NCBI GenBank assembly: GCA_002385755.1
Contig: DGED01000042.1
Location: 1-31,964 of the forward strand
Source: Caryophanales bacterium UBA3935
GTDB taxonomy: Bacteria; Bacillota_I; Bacilli_A; ML615J-28; CAG-698
Length of the DNA: 31,964 nt
Reading direction: 5' to 3'
Numbering within the stretch: the first letter of the stretch is position 1; each line of letters starts with the position of its first letter. Shown piece after piece: positions 20,852 to 28,095 of this stretch. The notes under the pieces are model-generated. The model was not told where the DNA came from. It ran no database searches and saw only the letters and a list, made by a program, of their open reading frames with translations. Both the position numbers and the translations under genes were made by a program.

Positions 20852-22201
20852 TTATTTGCCGAGACAGAAGTTAGCGAAAATTTCATCGATTATCTCGACG
20901 GAAGATTTCTCGCCCAATATATCGCTTAAATGGCGCCAAGCGATAACCAAATCGATATTTACAATGTCAATTGGCTGCCCGCCGTTAAGACTGTGAAGAG
21001 CGTCCGACAAAGCTTGCTTGGCTTGCTTTAATTTCGCGATTTGCCGGGCATTGCCCAAGTATGTATAATCAATTTCGGAAATATCGGAAATATGCAACGT
21101 TTCCTTGATTTTTCGTTCCAATTTCTCGATATCCTCGGGATTAAATGTCGACATCAACAAATAATCATCAAACAAACTCAAATCAATTCTCGGTTCCAAA
21201 TCGTTTTTATTTATGACCGTGATTCTGGTTGAACGGGACGTCATTTCAAGTATTTCTTTATCCAGATTGGTAAGGGGGGCGTTGTAGTCAAATACCAAAA
21301 TAATCAGGGCCGCCTCTTCGATGACATGTTTTGTTTTTTCGACGCCAATTTTTTCAACGATGTCCGCAGCATACCTGATTCCGGCCGTATCGATCAAATT
21401 AAGAATGATGCCGCCGATATTTACTCGCCCTTCCACGATGTCCCTCGTCGTGCCGGGTATTTCCGTCACAATCGCTTTTTCCTCGCGCAAAAGCGCGTTT
21501 AACAGGCTTGATTTTCCGACGTTGGGCGGTCCGATGATTGCGGTAGTGATACCTTCCCTGAGAATTGCGGAAGTCTCCGCTTTACTCAAAATATTCTCGA
21601 TCCGGCTTTCCAACGCCTCAATCAGCGGCAACAACTCGGCTAAGGTAATCTCTTCGTCCTCGTATTCGGGATAATCAATATTCACCTCAATGCGGGTTAT
21701 GCAACCCGTCAGTTCCCGCCGAAAATCCTCAATCATTTTACGCACGTCGCCGCGCAACCCGTAATTGGCCATTTTCAGGCTTGCCGCGGTTTTCGCCTCG
21801 ATAATATCGCAAACCGATTCTGCTTGGGTTAAATCGATGCGCCCGTTCAGGAAAGCTCTTTTTGTAAACTCGCCCGGTTCCGCCAGTCGGCATCCGCGCT
21901 CAAGCATCAGTTCAAGAATGCGGTTGGTAACGTAAATCCCGCCGTGAGTCCCGATCTCGACAATGTCCTCGCGCGTGTATGTCCTGGGAGCGCGGAAAAC
22001 GCTGACCAGAACCTCGTCTATGATCCCGCTTTCGTCAAAAATATGCCCGTAATGGACGGTGTGCGAATTAACCGTCGTTAAGTCTTTGCCTTTAAAACAT
22101 CCGGCGACGATCGAAATCGCCTCCTCGCCGCTTAACCTCACGATTGAAATCGCGCTTTTCCCCAGGGCCGTCGAAATCGCAACGATCGTTTCGTTCATCA
22201 T
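20852..22201 (-). CDS. mnmE: tRNA modification GTPase MnmE
   Basis: This 449-residue GTPase works with MnmG to modify the wobble uridine of certain tRNAs (5-carboxymethylaminomethyl group). The N-terminal formyl-THF-binding domain covers about 1-118 (ISTALGKSAISIVRLSG). A helical domain follows, with the G domain inserted: G1 GPPNVGKSS (224-232), G2 IPGTTRD (248-254), G3 DTAGIR (271-276) and G4 NKND (331-334). The chain ends FCLGK, the conserved Cys-containing tail. Two consecutive ATGs open the gene, and its start overlaps the stop of the upstream YiiX-like gene (ATGA), so the two are coupled. MnmG is not in this window. Confidence 0.97.
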   Translation of the reverse strand: MMNETIVAISTALGKSAISIVRLSGEEAISIVAGCFKGKDLTTVNSHTVHYGHIFDESGIIDEVLVSVFRAPRTYTREDIVEIGTHGGIYVTNRILELMLERGCRLAEPGEFTKRAFLNGRIDLTQAESVCDIIEAKTAASLKMANYGLRGDVRKMIEDFRRELTGCITRIEVNIDYPEYEDEEITLAELLPLIEALESRIENILSKAETSAILREGITTAIIGPPNVGKSSLLNALLREEKAIVTEIPGTTRDIVEGRVNIGGIILNLIDTAGIRYAADIVEKIGVEKTKHVIEEAALIILVFDYNAPLTNLDKEILEMTSRSTRITVINKNDLEPRIDLSLFDDYLLMSTFNPEDIEKLERKIKETLHISDISEIDYTYLGNARQIAKLKQAKQALSDALHSLNGGQPIDIVNIDLVIAWRHLSDILGEKSSVEIIDEIFANFCLGK

Positions 22202-22980
22202 TCTTCCTCCAAGAAATAAACATTGTACCTGGGCTTTCCGTTTTCATAAACGAGTTCGCGATAATAAATAATATAGACATTCCGGCTGACGATTATGTCA
22301 TTGCCGGTTGTCGCCAAATAATCATAATTGATATTGATCCCAGCCGAGGCGACGGCGCGGCTGACAAGATCAGTACAATAATAGGAGCGACTTCGATTAA
22401 ACAGGAAAGTATAATTATAAGGAAGACCGATTTTTGACTCGGCGTACTCTATTATTTTGTCGCGCTGTTCTTCCGTGGTGTTTTTGATTCTCAGACCGAT
22501 GACGTTGGGCGTTTCCTCGTCGCTAATATACCATATGTTGTCCGACATGGTCACGATATTTTCCTCGGGGTCGCCGCCGTTTCCAAACACCTCGATAACG
22601 GAGAATCCGTCGTCGTCAGCGTTAATCGTCGCGTGCCCGACATAGAAATATTTTGAAAGCGGCGCCACAATCCACGAAAACATCGGGTTGTCTCTCATCG
22701 GGTTTCTCGTCGTAATAAAAATGTCGGTTTTCGATCCCAGCGCTTTCATGTCAAAATCGATGACGTTGCGCGAATTATCTTCATAATCATGTTTTTTCGG
22801 CACTATATAAAAATAGGTGTTTGTTCGTTCGACGTAAGAGTATTCAACGCCCCGGCTTTTAAACTCGTTAATTTTACTTTGAACGATAAAATATTCCGTT
22901 ACCCCGTTAAGCAAAAAAACGCTTGCCAGGGCAAGGATAATGATTAATATCCGTCGAGTCGTAAATATAAAACGTCGCAT
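22198..22980 (-). CDS. YiiX/YebB-like permuted papain-fold (NlpC/P60 superfamily) protein
   Basis: This 260-residue protein has an N-terminal membrane anchor (about 9-32) and an extracytoplasmic domain. YVGHATI (113-119) provides a His, and YNYTFLFNRSRSYYCTDLV (188-206) provides Cys202. His before Cys is the order seen in circularly permuted NlpC/P60 proteins of the YiiX group, which include predicted amidases, peptidases and lipid-acting enzymes. The SD (AAAGG) is weak and about 12 bases upstream. It overlaps mnmE by four bases and shares its promoter. Substrate unknown; fold assignment from motif pattern. Confidence 0.75.
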   Translation of the reverse strand: MRRFIFTTRRILIIILALASVFLLNGVTEYFIVQSKINEFKSRGVEYSYVERTNTYFYIVPKKHDYEDNSRNVIDFDMKALGSKTDIFITTRNPMRDNPMFSWIVAPLSKYFYVGHATINADDDGFSVIEVFGNGGDPEENIVTMSDNIWYISDEETPNVIGLRIKNTTEEQRDKIIEYAESKIGLPYNYTFLFNRSRSYYCTDLVSRAVASAGININYDYLATTGNDIIVSRNVYIIYYRELVYENGKPRYNVYFLEEE

Positions 22981-23002
22981 AGTACAAAACCTTTCCGTTT
23001 AT

Positions 23003-23031
23003 ATTATAAATGGGTTTCTTTTTTTATTCAA
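23003..23031 (-). promoter_or_regulatory. Promoter of the YiiX-like/mnmE unit
   Basis: Minus-strand TTGAAT (23031-23026), 17-bp spacer and TATAAT (23008-23003), directly upstream of the start at 22980. It is divergent from the fic promoter. Confidence 0.75.
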
Positions 23032-23071
23032 GGTTAATGTTAATTTTGTTTCCTTATTCCAGGGCTTATGG

Positions 23072-23077
23072 TATAAT
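23072..23077 (+). promoter_or_regulatory. Extended -10 promoter of the fic gene
   Basis: TGGTATAAT with -10 at 23072-23077. The -35 (TTTCCT at 17 bp) is weak. AAGGAGG follows and the ATG is at 23098. Confidence 0.6.
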
Positions 23078-23097
23078 AGTCAAAAAGGAGGTACCCG

Positions 23098-23778
23098 ATG
23101 ACCGAAAACGCCATGACGGAATTGCTTGCGAATGCAGATGCGCTCCTTGCGGACTTTGGGCTTTCGACCGATTTTGCCGCGGACTTTGTTTTCAATTCCC
23201 TTTCTTTTGAAAACGACGGGTTGAAAGCCGGCGACGTCGAAAAAATCATCGTTCAGGGGAAACCCGCATCCACAAGAAAAGACATTGTCATTCGCAACCA
23301 TTACGCGGCTTTACTTTATACCTTGTCATTAATAAAACGAACTGTTTGTCTCGATGAGAACGGAATCAAAGATATTCACGAATTACTTATGAAGGATTTG
23401 AGGGTCGGCGGTCTCTACCGGAACGTCGATATATCGATTAAGGGATCCAACCACACCCCTCCCAGCCATGTGAAAGTTTACGACCGGATGAAAAAATATA
23501 TCCACGTTCTCCACACTCATAAAGGAGATGTTTATGAGCTGGCCGCGTTCAGTCACTTGCAGTTGGCGAAAATACACCCTTTCTTGGACGGAAACGGACG
23601 CTTGGCGCGTTTGATACTCTTATATTATCTCGTTAAAAACAAGTTTAAACCCATTATTATCCCGCGGCAGGACAAAAATAAGTATTTTTCCTTGTTGGAA
23701 GAATTTAAGGTCAATAAGAACATGAAGCCTTTTATCGATTATATTAAAAAACTATCGCAAACACCCGTTAGCGTCTAG
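23098..23778 (+). CDS. Fic-domain protein (predicted AMPylase) with N-terminal inhibitory motif
   Basis: This 226-residue protein has the intact Fic active site HPFLDGNGRLAR (160-171), with His160 and the GNGR anion hole. GLYRN plus NHTPP (about 105-122) form the usual substrate flap. Upstream, SLSFEN (34-39) fits the inhibitory motif [S/T]xxxE[G/N], with Glu38 positioned to block ATP, so this looks like a self-inhibited (class II) Fic. The family mostly AMPylates Ser, Thr or Tyr of target proteins; the target here is unknown. It is a single gene with its own promoter and a terminator on the far side, with no adjacent antitoxin. Confidence 0.9.
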   Translation: MTENAMTELLANADALLADFGLSTDFAADFVFNSLSFENDGLKAGDVEKIIVQGKPASTRKDIVIRNHYAALLYTLSLIKRTVCLDENGIKDIHELLMKDLRVGGLYRNVDISIKGSNHTPPSHVKVYDRMKKYIHVLHTHKGDVYELAAFSHLQLAKIHPFLDGNGRLARLILLYYLVKNKFKPIIIPRQDKNKYFSLLEEFKVNKNMKPFIDYIKKLSQTPVSV

Positions 23779-23781
23779 TAT

Positions 23782-23812
23782 AAAAAAACTGAGTCATTTG
23801 ACTCAGTTTTTT
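23782..23812. terminator. Bidirectional terminator between fic and jag
   Basis: A perfect stem AAAAAACTGAGTC/GACTCAGTTTTTT (23783-23795 and 23800-23812) with loop ATTT and T-runs on both strands. It closes the two convergent units and touches the jag stop codon. Confidence 0.92.
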
Positions 23813-24431
23813 ATCTTTTTGGTTCGATTACCAAGTTCCGGTGCGGTTCGTCACCCACCGAATAAGTTTTCACGTCTTTCCAATTCGCTAGTTTTTTGTG
23901 AATTATTTTCCGTTCGTAAGCATTAAGGTTATCCAATTGGATTTTTTGCTTTGTTCTGGCAACTTGCTTCCCGTACTGAATTGCCAGCCTTTCCAAATTC
24001 TGCTCGCGTCTTCTTTTGTACCCGCCAACGTCGACGGTCACTGTTTTCACGTCGCCCAAAGGATAATAGTTGTTTACCACGATTGAGGTAAGTAATTGCA
24101 GCGAAGAAAGATTTCGGGCGTTTTTCCCGATCAAATGGCCGTTGAAATCGCCGGCTTCAATATTATAAGCAACGTGATTTCCGCGCACCCTTTTTTCAAC
24201 AAATCCTTTGGCGTTATTATTGCTCAAGAGGGTTTGCAAGTACTCTTTTCCCTTTTTCACGCCGTCGACGGCGACGGTTACCTCCACCGTGACGCTGCGA
24301 CCGATTCCTAAAAAACCTTTCTTTTCCTCGAGAATTTTAAAGTTAAAGTCTGATTCATTCAACCCGAATTCTTTAACGGCTAACGATTTAGCCTCTTCCA
24401 TTGTCCGCGTTTGATAAACTTTGCTTTTCAT
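23811..24431 (-). CDS. jag: RNA-binding protein Jag (KhpB)
   Basis: This 206-residue protein has the three Jag parts: an N-terminal Jag_N domain (about 1-50, MEEAKSLAVKEFGL and KGFLGIGR), a KH-like domain (about 80-138) and a C-terminal R3H domain with Arg174 and His178 (YERKIIHKKL). The KH GxxG loop reads GKNA (102-105) rather than the usual GKRG-like form. Jag is an RNA-binding regulator encoded beside the YidC/SpoIIIJ insertase in Firmicutes, and the order rpmH-rnpA-yidC-jag is kept here. It starts 2 bases after yidC ends. Confidence 0.95.
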   Translation of the reverse strand: MKSKVYQTRTMEEAKSLAVKEFGLNESDFNFKILEEKKGFLGIGRSVTVEVTVAVDGVKKGKEYLQTLLSNNNAKGFVEKRVRGNHVAYNIEAGDFNGHLIGKNARNLSSLQLLTSIVVNNYYPLGDVKTVTVDVGGYKRRREQNLERLAIQYGKQVARTKQKIQLDNLNAYERKIIHKKLANWKDVKTYSVGDEPHRNLVIEPKR

Positions 24432-24433
24432 TC

Positions 24434-25345
24434 TTATATCCTTTTCTTTAGTTTTTCTTCGCGTTTTTTACTAAACAAATGACCGACATACCCTTGGAGC
24501 GTCGTATAGATATTACCCACTAACCAATATAAGCCCAAAGCGGCCGCGCTTTGGTAAACAAAGAAAACCATCATCGCCGTCATAAAATAAAGCATTATTT
24601 TCATCATTATTTCGGTTTGCTTTTGCATTTGATCGGGTTGCGGTTGCCTATATGCCGGAACATCGGATTGCGCTTCCCGTTTCATTTTGTTCTGTCTGCG
24701 CGTTGCTATTATTTGGCTTATTACTTGGGTAATACCAACCAAAGCGGCAAGAACGACAACTCCCCACCATTGGTAAGTGCCGACAACGTCCCCTCTAGTG
24801 TCAAAAAGGTCCAAACCGAAAATTCGTCCGTTCATGAAACTGAAGTCCAATTTGTATTGAGAGCCTTTGGTAAGGGGAATTCTTTGCAGCGTTTGGAAAA
24901 ACGCCAAGAATATCGGCAACTGCAAAAAGGGCAACAAGCAGCCCGCGGGACCTACTCCGTATTTTTTAAACAGTTGCATCATTTCCATTTGCTTTCTCTG
25001 CTGGCTAATCGGATCGTCTTTGCCGGCATACTTGGCCTCGATTTTAGCCTGGTGCGGAGCCATAAGTTTCATTTTTAATGATAAATCGTTAGTTTTCGCA
25101 TATATCGGCCATGCCAAAGTTCTTACTATAATGGTAGCAAACAAAATAGTTAAGCTGTAATAATTAAAAGCGACGGTCTTGCCGATGCCGTACATTAAAA
25201 ACGCCATCGGCCAAACCAGGATGTCCCACCCGCTTTTAAACCCGTCAATCGGAGTGTACCTTATTCCGCCGCCTCCGCAGCTGGTTAGAAAGAGTGACAT
25301 CGCTACCAATAAAACTAGATATAGATATTTTCTTTTTTCTCTCAT
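24434..25345 (-). CDS. yidC: Membrane protein insertase YidC/SpoIIIJ (lipoprotein type)
   Basis: This 303-residue insertase belongs to the YidC/Oxa1/Alb3 family, which inserts proteins into the cytoplasmic membrane with or without Sec. The N-terminus is a signal peptide with lipobox LTSC (Cys23), typical of Gram-positive YidC. The conserved five-helix core is visible: a segment at about 55-80, a cytoplasmic hairpin rich in Lys and Gln (about 87-125), GPAGCLLPFLQLPIFLAFFQ (about 132-151), then three more hydrophobic stretches with NIYTTLQGYVG near the end. The C-terminus is strongly basic. Its ATG overlaps the rnpA stop (ATGA). Confidence 0.96.
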   Translation of the reverse strand: MREKRKYLYLVLLVAMSLFLTSCGGGGIRYTPIDGFKSGWDILVWPMAFLMYGIGKTVAFNYYSLTILFATIIVRTLAWPIYAKTNDLSLKMKLMAPHQAKIEAKYAGKDDPISQQRKQMEMMQLFKKYGVGPAGCLLPFLQLPIFLAFFQTLQRIPLTKGSQYKLDFSFMNGRIFGLDLFDTRGDVVGTYQWWGVVVLAALVGITQVISQIIATRRQNKMKREAQSDVPAYRQPQPDQMQKQTEIMMKIMLYFMTAMMVFFVYQSAAALGLYWLVGNIYTTLQGYVGHLFSKKREEKLKKRI

Positions 25346-25677
25346 TTTTTCTCCTTGTTAATTCTCTTGATTAGCCTCAGCAATCGTTCCTTTTTTTCCG
25401 AAAAGTCGATTTCCTTAACCGCTTTCTTGGCCACAACCAATATTTTCGTTCCTTCCAGCAAGAAAAGCGAAGGCCGTAAAATTTCCCTGATTACCCGCTT
25501 TTCATAGTTTTTCGCAGCCGCGGTTTTAATTTTTTTGGAAGCGGTAACGGCGATTTGCGGGAGCAAGTCATTATAAAAGGCGTAATACACTGTATAGTAA
25601 TGATCGCCGACGCTCCTTCTCGCTTTAATCAACTTTTCGATTTCCTTGCTTTTTTTTAAACAGTATTTCCGATTCAT
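25342..25677 (-). CDS. rnpA: Ribonuclease P protein component
   Basis: RnpA helps the catalytic RNA of RNase P remove 5' leaders from pre-tRNAs. The start chosen is ATG at 25677 (111 residues), which has SD GAGGGAG five bases upstream and gives the usual N-terminus (MNRKYCLKKSKE). A start 21 bases further up lacks an SD. The RNR-type signature reads AKNYEKRVIRE, so the first Arg positions of the classical RNRxKRxxRE are changed, but KR and RE are kept. Gene order and basic composition are normal. It overlaps yidC by four bases. Confidence 0.93.
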   Translation of the reverse strand: MNRKYCLKKSKEIEKLIKARRSVGDHYYTVYYAFYNDLLPQIAVTASKKIKTAAAKNYEKRVIREILRPSLFLLEGTKILVVAKKAVKEIDFSEKKERLLRLIKRINKEKK

Positions 25678-25746
25678 ATTGCTCCCTCGTAAAGACAAAA
25701 AAAGGACCGGTTATTTAAATATGTGGTTTTAAGGTCCAATTTCTGA

Positions 25747-25881
25747 TTAAGCGCTTAATTGATAGCGACCTTTGCGACGCCTGCGGCTCAACACTCGCCT
25801 GCCGGCGACGGTTTTCATGCGGGCACGGAAACCATGATCTTTACTGCGTTTGCGCCTGTTCGGTTGATAAGTTCTTTTCAC
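25747..25881 (-). CDS. rpmH: 50S ribosomal protein L34
   Basis: This 44-codon gene is too short for most ORF listings but unmistakable. The product begins (M)[19 protein letters not shown] and continues [19 protein letters not shown], the invariant L34 pattern. The start is GTG at 25881 with SD GGGAGGTG. It is the origin-proximal gene of the rpmH-rnpA-yidC-jag cluster. Confidence 0.97.
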   Translation of the reverse strand: MKRTYQPNRRKRSKDHGFRARMKTVAGRRVLSRRRRKGRYQLSA

Positions 25882-25922
25882 GCGCGCCACCTCCCATAAC
25901 TTGTATTCTATTAATCTTTTAT

Positions 25923-25951
25923 ATTATATAATAACAGGGCGACCTCGTCAA
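25923..25951 (-). promoter_or_regulatory. Promoter of the rpmH-rnpA-yidC-jag operon
   Basis: Minus-strand TTGACG (25951-25946), 17-bp spacer and TATAAT (25928-25923). This is one of the strongest -35/-10 pairs in the window, as expected for a ribosomal protein gene. The upstream lipoprotein gene ends only about 20 bases before it. Confidence 0.88.
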
Positions 25952-25973
25952 GTTTTTTTCTGTCTTAATTGAT

Positions 25974-26762
25974 TTATGCGATATCAAACCGGTATAAAAC
26001 CGTCGTTTTCATTTCTTCCCGCCAAAAATTCGCTCGGACATATATGGAAGAAAAATAAAAATCTTTATCGGCGGGAAGATTCGCATACGTTAATTTTTCA
26101 TCGCGCCCGGCGTAACCGTAAATCCCGAAAAAAGGATAAGAACCGTATACGGGGCTAAACAGCCACGTCTGCAAGTCCAAATGCCGGCGGCTTTGACCGT
26201 TAAATTCGATCGTAAACCCGAAAAGATACTCGTCGCCCGCGTCATCGCAAGCAATGCGAAGGTAAAAACCTTCTTCCTCCCAAATCTCTGAATAATCATC
26301 AGGCGCGACGTTATCGTCTGTCCGCTCTAACACGGGCTCGGAAAATACGTGTCGCCGTGTTTCGCCCGCGATATTATAATAAAACCGGCCGTATATTTCT
26401 TTAAACCCGTTGCCCGCGACGTCCATGGCGGAAACTATTTCCGCGGATATCGGCATGGGCTTCGGCGCATTCACGTTTTTGTATAACGTTTCGGCGTAAT
26501 TATGGAAATTGACCGCGTATATTTCGCACTTGACATCGGCGATGTTTTCGCCCGCCGGGCTTACGGCTTCCATATAAATATTATAACTGTTAACCTGCTG
26601 CTTATTCCCTGCGTAATCCAAAACATAATGAGGGTGCCCGATAATAATGAAATAGGGGTTGAATTCCTCTTGTTCGATAACGTGTTCGCGGGAAAAATCC
26701 GCCTCGCCGCAGCCGATTAACAATAAAAACAACAAGATTAGGGTTATTAGCGTCTTTTTCAT
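25974..26762 (-). CDS. Lipoprotein of unknown function, paralog of the next upstream gene
   Basis: This 262-residue protein has a signal peptide and lipobox LIGC (Cys18), predicting a lipid-anchored extracytoplasmic protein. No known domain is recognised. It is related along its length to the protein at 26842-27795: EEFNPYFIIIG (32-42) matches EEINPFVLVRG there, GRFYYNIAG (125-133) matches MKVKYNIGE, and HLDLQTWLFS...YPFFGIYGY (194-217) matches HLNLQSWIVS...YPLLGLYNY. It is beta-rich, with no catalytic motif seen. It has its own promoter, and it lies between the origin and rpmH. Confidence 0.75.
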   Translation of the reverse strand: MKKTLITLILLFLLLIGCGEADFSREHVIEQEEFNPYFIIIGHPHYVLDYAGNKQQVNSYNIYMEAVSPAGENIADVKCEIYAVNFHNYAETLYKNVNAPKPMPISAEIVSAMDVAGNGFKEIYGRFYYNIAGETRRHVFSEPVLERTDDNVAPDDYSEIWEEEGFYLRIACDDAGDEYLFGFTIEFNGQSRRHLDLQTWLFSPVYGSYPFFGIYGYAGRDEKLTYANLPADKDFYFSSIYVRANFWREEMKTTVLYRFDIA

Positions 26763-26782
26763 ACTTGACCACCTACATTCCT

Positions 26783-26812
26783 ATTATAACATTGGCCGGC
26801 TGCTATTCTCAA
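26783..26812 (-). promoter_or_regulatory. Promoter of the lipoprotein gene (extended -10)
   Basis: Minus-strand TTGAGA (26812-26807), 18-bp spacer and TATAAT (26788-26783) preceded by TG (TGTTATAAT). Confidence 0.75.
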
Positions 26813-26844
26813 CAAGAAAAATAAAAGGGCTTTGCGCCCCTTTA
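26813..26844 (-). terminator. Terminator of the 317-residue paralog gene
   Basis: On the minus strand AAAGGGGC and GCCCTTT form a short hairpin with a single bulge, followed by TTTTATTTTTC. It starts at the stop codon of the gene ending at 26842. Confidence 0.6.
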
Positions 26845-27795
26845 TTCGCCGAGCAAATCGGAAATCGCCGTTTTATAATATAACCGGCGGATCGCGTTCT
26901 CATGATCTGTAAATTCAAGCTTTAAATAAATATACTCCGGTTGAACGTATTTATACACAGTGGTTTCCAAAGTGGGATAAAATTTCTTTGGCGAACGGTA
27001 ATTGTAAAGCCCGAGCAACGGGTAGATTTTCCCGCTTTTCGACACAATCCAGGATTGCAAATTCAGATGAAAGGGATTTTCGATGTCTTTTAGAAAAGCA
27101 AGAGTAAAATTGGTCGAATATTTTTCGTTATCGGTTTTTTTGAAGCTGAAGGTAACCTCGAGAATGTCGTCCAAAACCCCTTCCGTCTTGAAGACGGCGG
27201 CGTTAAGTTCGCTCTTCCTAATACCCAAGACTTTTTCGGTAACTTTATATACTTTGTTCTTCTCTTCGCCAATATTATATTTTACTTTCATATATAAATC
27301 GGTAATCGCGTCTTTCCCGATTTCGATGTTGCTTCCGACAATATAATGAGACACTATCCGTCGATAAGGGGTCGACGTAACCGGCGTGTCCGTCCCGGTT
27401 TTAGATTCGTATAAAAACCATGTTTTCCCTTCTTTGTCGGTTAAACTGTAGAAATATTTTACCCCCAACGGTCTTTTGTTTTCGACGGCGTCGATGTAGG
27501 CGTATACCCGGTACTGAACGCCTAAATCAACCTTTCCCTCATCCTCGCTTTTGTTCACGACCGTTCCCCGCACCAAAACAAACGGGTTGATTTCTTCGTT
27601 ATGCGCTTCCTTTCCCGGCACGTAATCTAAATTTTTCAAACCAACGCGATAATCTACCGGCGGAAAAGACAAACTTGTAATTAAATATAAAAGCGCGCCG
27701 TATAAAATGACGATAAGAAACATGGCAAAAGTATTTAATTTATCGGGGAATTGCGCGATTGATTTTAATGAAACTCGTTTTTCTTGCTTACTCAT
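26842..27795 (-). CDS. Membrane-anchored protein of unknown function, paralog of the adjacent lipoprotein
   Basis: This 317-residue protein has a cytoplasmic N-terminus of about 21 residues, one membrane segment (about 22-43) and a large extracytoplasmic beta-rich domain. It has no lipobox. It shares the conserved blocks of the neighbouring lipoprotein: EEINPFVLVRG (68-78), MKVKYNIGE (169-177) and HLNLQSWIVS...YPLLGLYNY (243-266). The ATG at 27795 has no close SD. AGGAGG lies about 27 bases upstream, and an in-frame TAG between them excludes a longer form. A short inverted repeat ACTGTTCACAGT sits between the SD and the ATG. The gene abuts the DnaA-box region upstream of dnaA. Confidence 0.75.
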   Translation of the reverse strand: MSKQEKRVSLKSIAQFPDKLNTFAMFLIVILYGALLYLITSLSFPPVDYRVGLKNLDYVPGKEAHNEEINPFVLVRGTVVNKSEDEGKVDLGVQYRVYAYIDAVENKRPLGVKYFYSLTDKEGKTWFLYESKTGTDTPVTSTPYRRIVSHYIVGSNIEIGKDAITDLYMKVKYNIGEEKNKVYKVTEKVLGIRKSELNAAVFKTEGVLDDILEVTFSFKKTDNEKYSTNFTLAFLKDIENPFHLNLQSWIVSKSGKIYPLLGLYNYRSPKKFYPTLETTVYKYVQPEYIYLKLEFTDHENAIRRLYYKTAISDLLGE

Positions 27796-27846
27796 ATTTA
27801 TCGACTACTGTGAACAGTTTCCTCCTATTCGTTTTTTGCCGTATAT

Positions 27847-27874
27847 ATTTTAACATATTTTCGCCGCATTTCAA
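27847..27874 (-). promoter_or_regulatory. Promoter of the 317-residue protein gene, next to the origin
   Basis: Minus-strand TTGAAA (27874-27869), 16-bp spacer and TAAAAT (27852-27847) preceded by TG (TGTTAAAAT). It lies within 70 bases of the nearest DnaA-box-like palindrome. Confidence 0.6.
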
Positions 27875-27929
27875 AAGGTTTTTTTATGTAATGGCCTGAG
27901 CGCACGCCAACATCGCCCGGGAACGCGAG

Positions 27930-28080
27930 TTTTTCCGTTTTCCACGGTGGAAAACGCGCGGAAAACAATCAACATTTTGTCGACATTTTTTCCAACGTGG
28001 AAAAAAGGATAACTTTTTTTGCATATTTTTAATTTAGGTATTTATTATTATTTGTTTTTATGTTATTATTTAATAGTAGC
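27930..28080. other. Candidate replication origin region upstream of dnaA (DnaA-box-like palindromes plus AT-rich stretch)
   Basis: TTTTCCACG (27938-27946) and its inverted partner (27946-27954) form a perfect 10+1+10 palindrome. A second palindrome at 27986-28006 has TTTTTTCCA/TGGAAAAAA arms with a minus-strand TTTTCCACG (28004-27996). These differ from the classical box TTATCCACA at one or two positions. An AT-rich, T-dominated stretch follows (28011-28077) with TTATTATTA at 28042-28050. Location beside dnaA supports an origin role. The 27796-28095 spacer otherwise holds only the two divergent promoters. Confidence 0.75.
28064..28069 (+). promoter_or_regulatory. Possible -10 of dnaA
   Basis: TGTTATTAT places an extended -10 TATTAT at 28064-28069. 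The -35 region is poor (TTTATT). The transcript would start near 28076, just before GAGGAGG at 28084-28090. It overlaps the AT-rich origin stretch. Confidence 0.4.
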
Positions 28081-28095
28081 ATTGAGGAGGAGTTT

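Noticed and set aside
25678..25698. Seven-residue longer RnpA start
   Set aside because: No SD; ATG 25677 has GAGGGAG and gives the usual family N-terminus.
28060..28095. Upstream ATG giving a 12-residue longer DnaA
   Set aside because: No SD, it lies in the AT-rich origin DNA over the likely promoter, and ATG 28096 has GAGGAGG in front.
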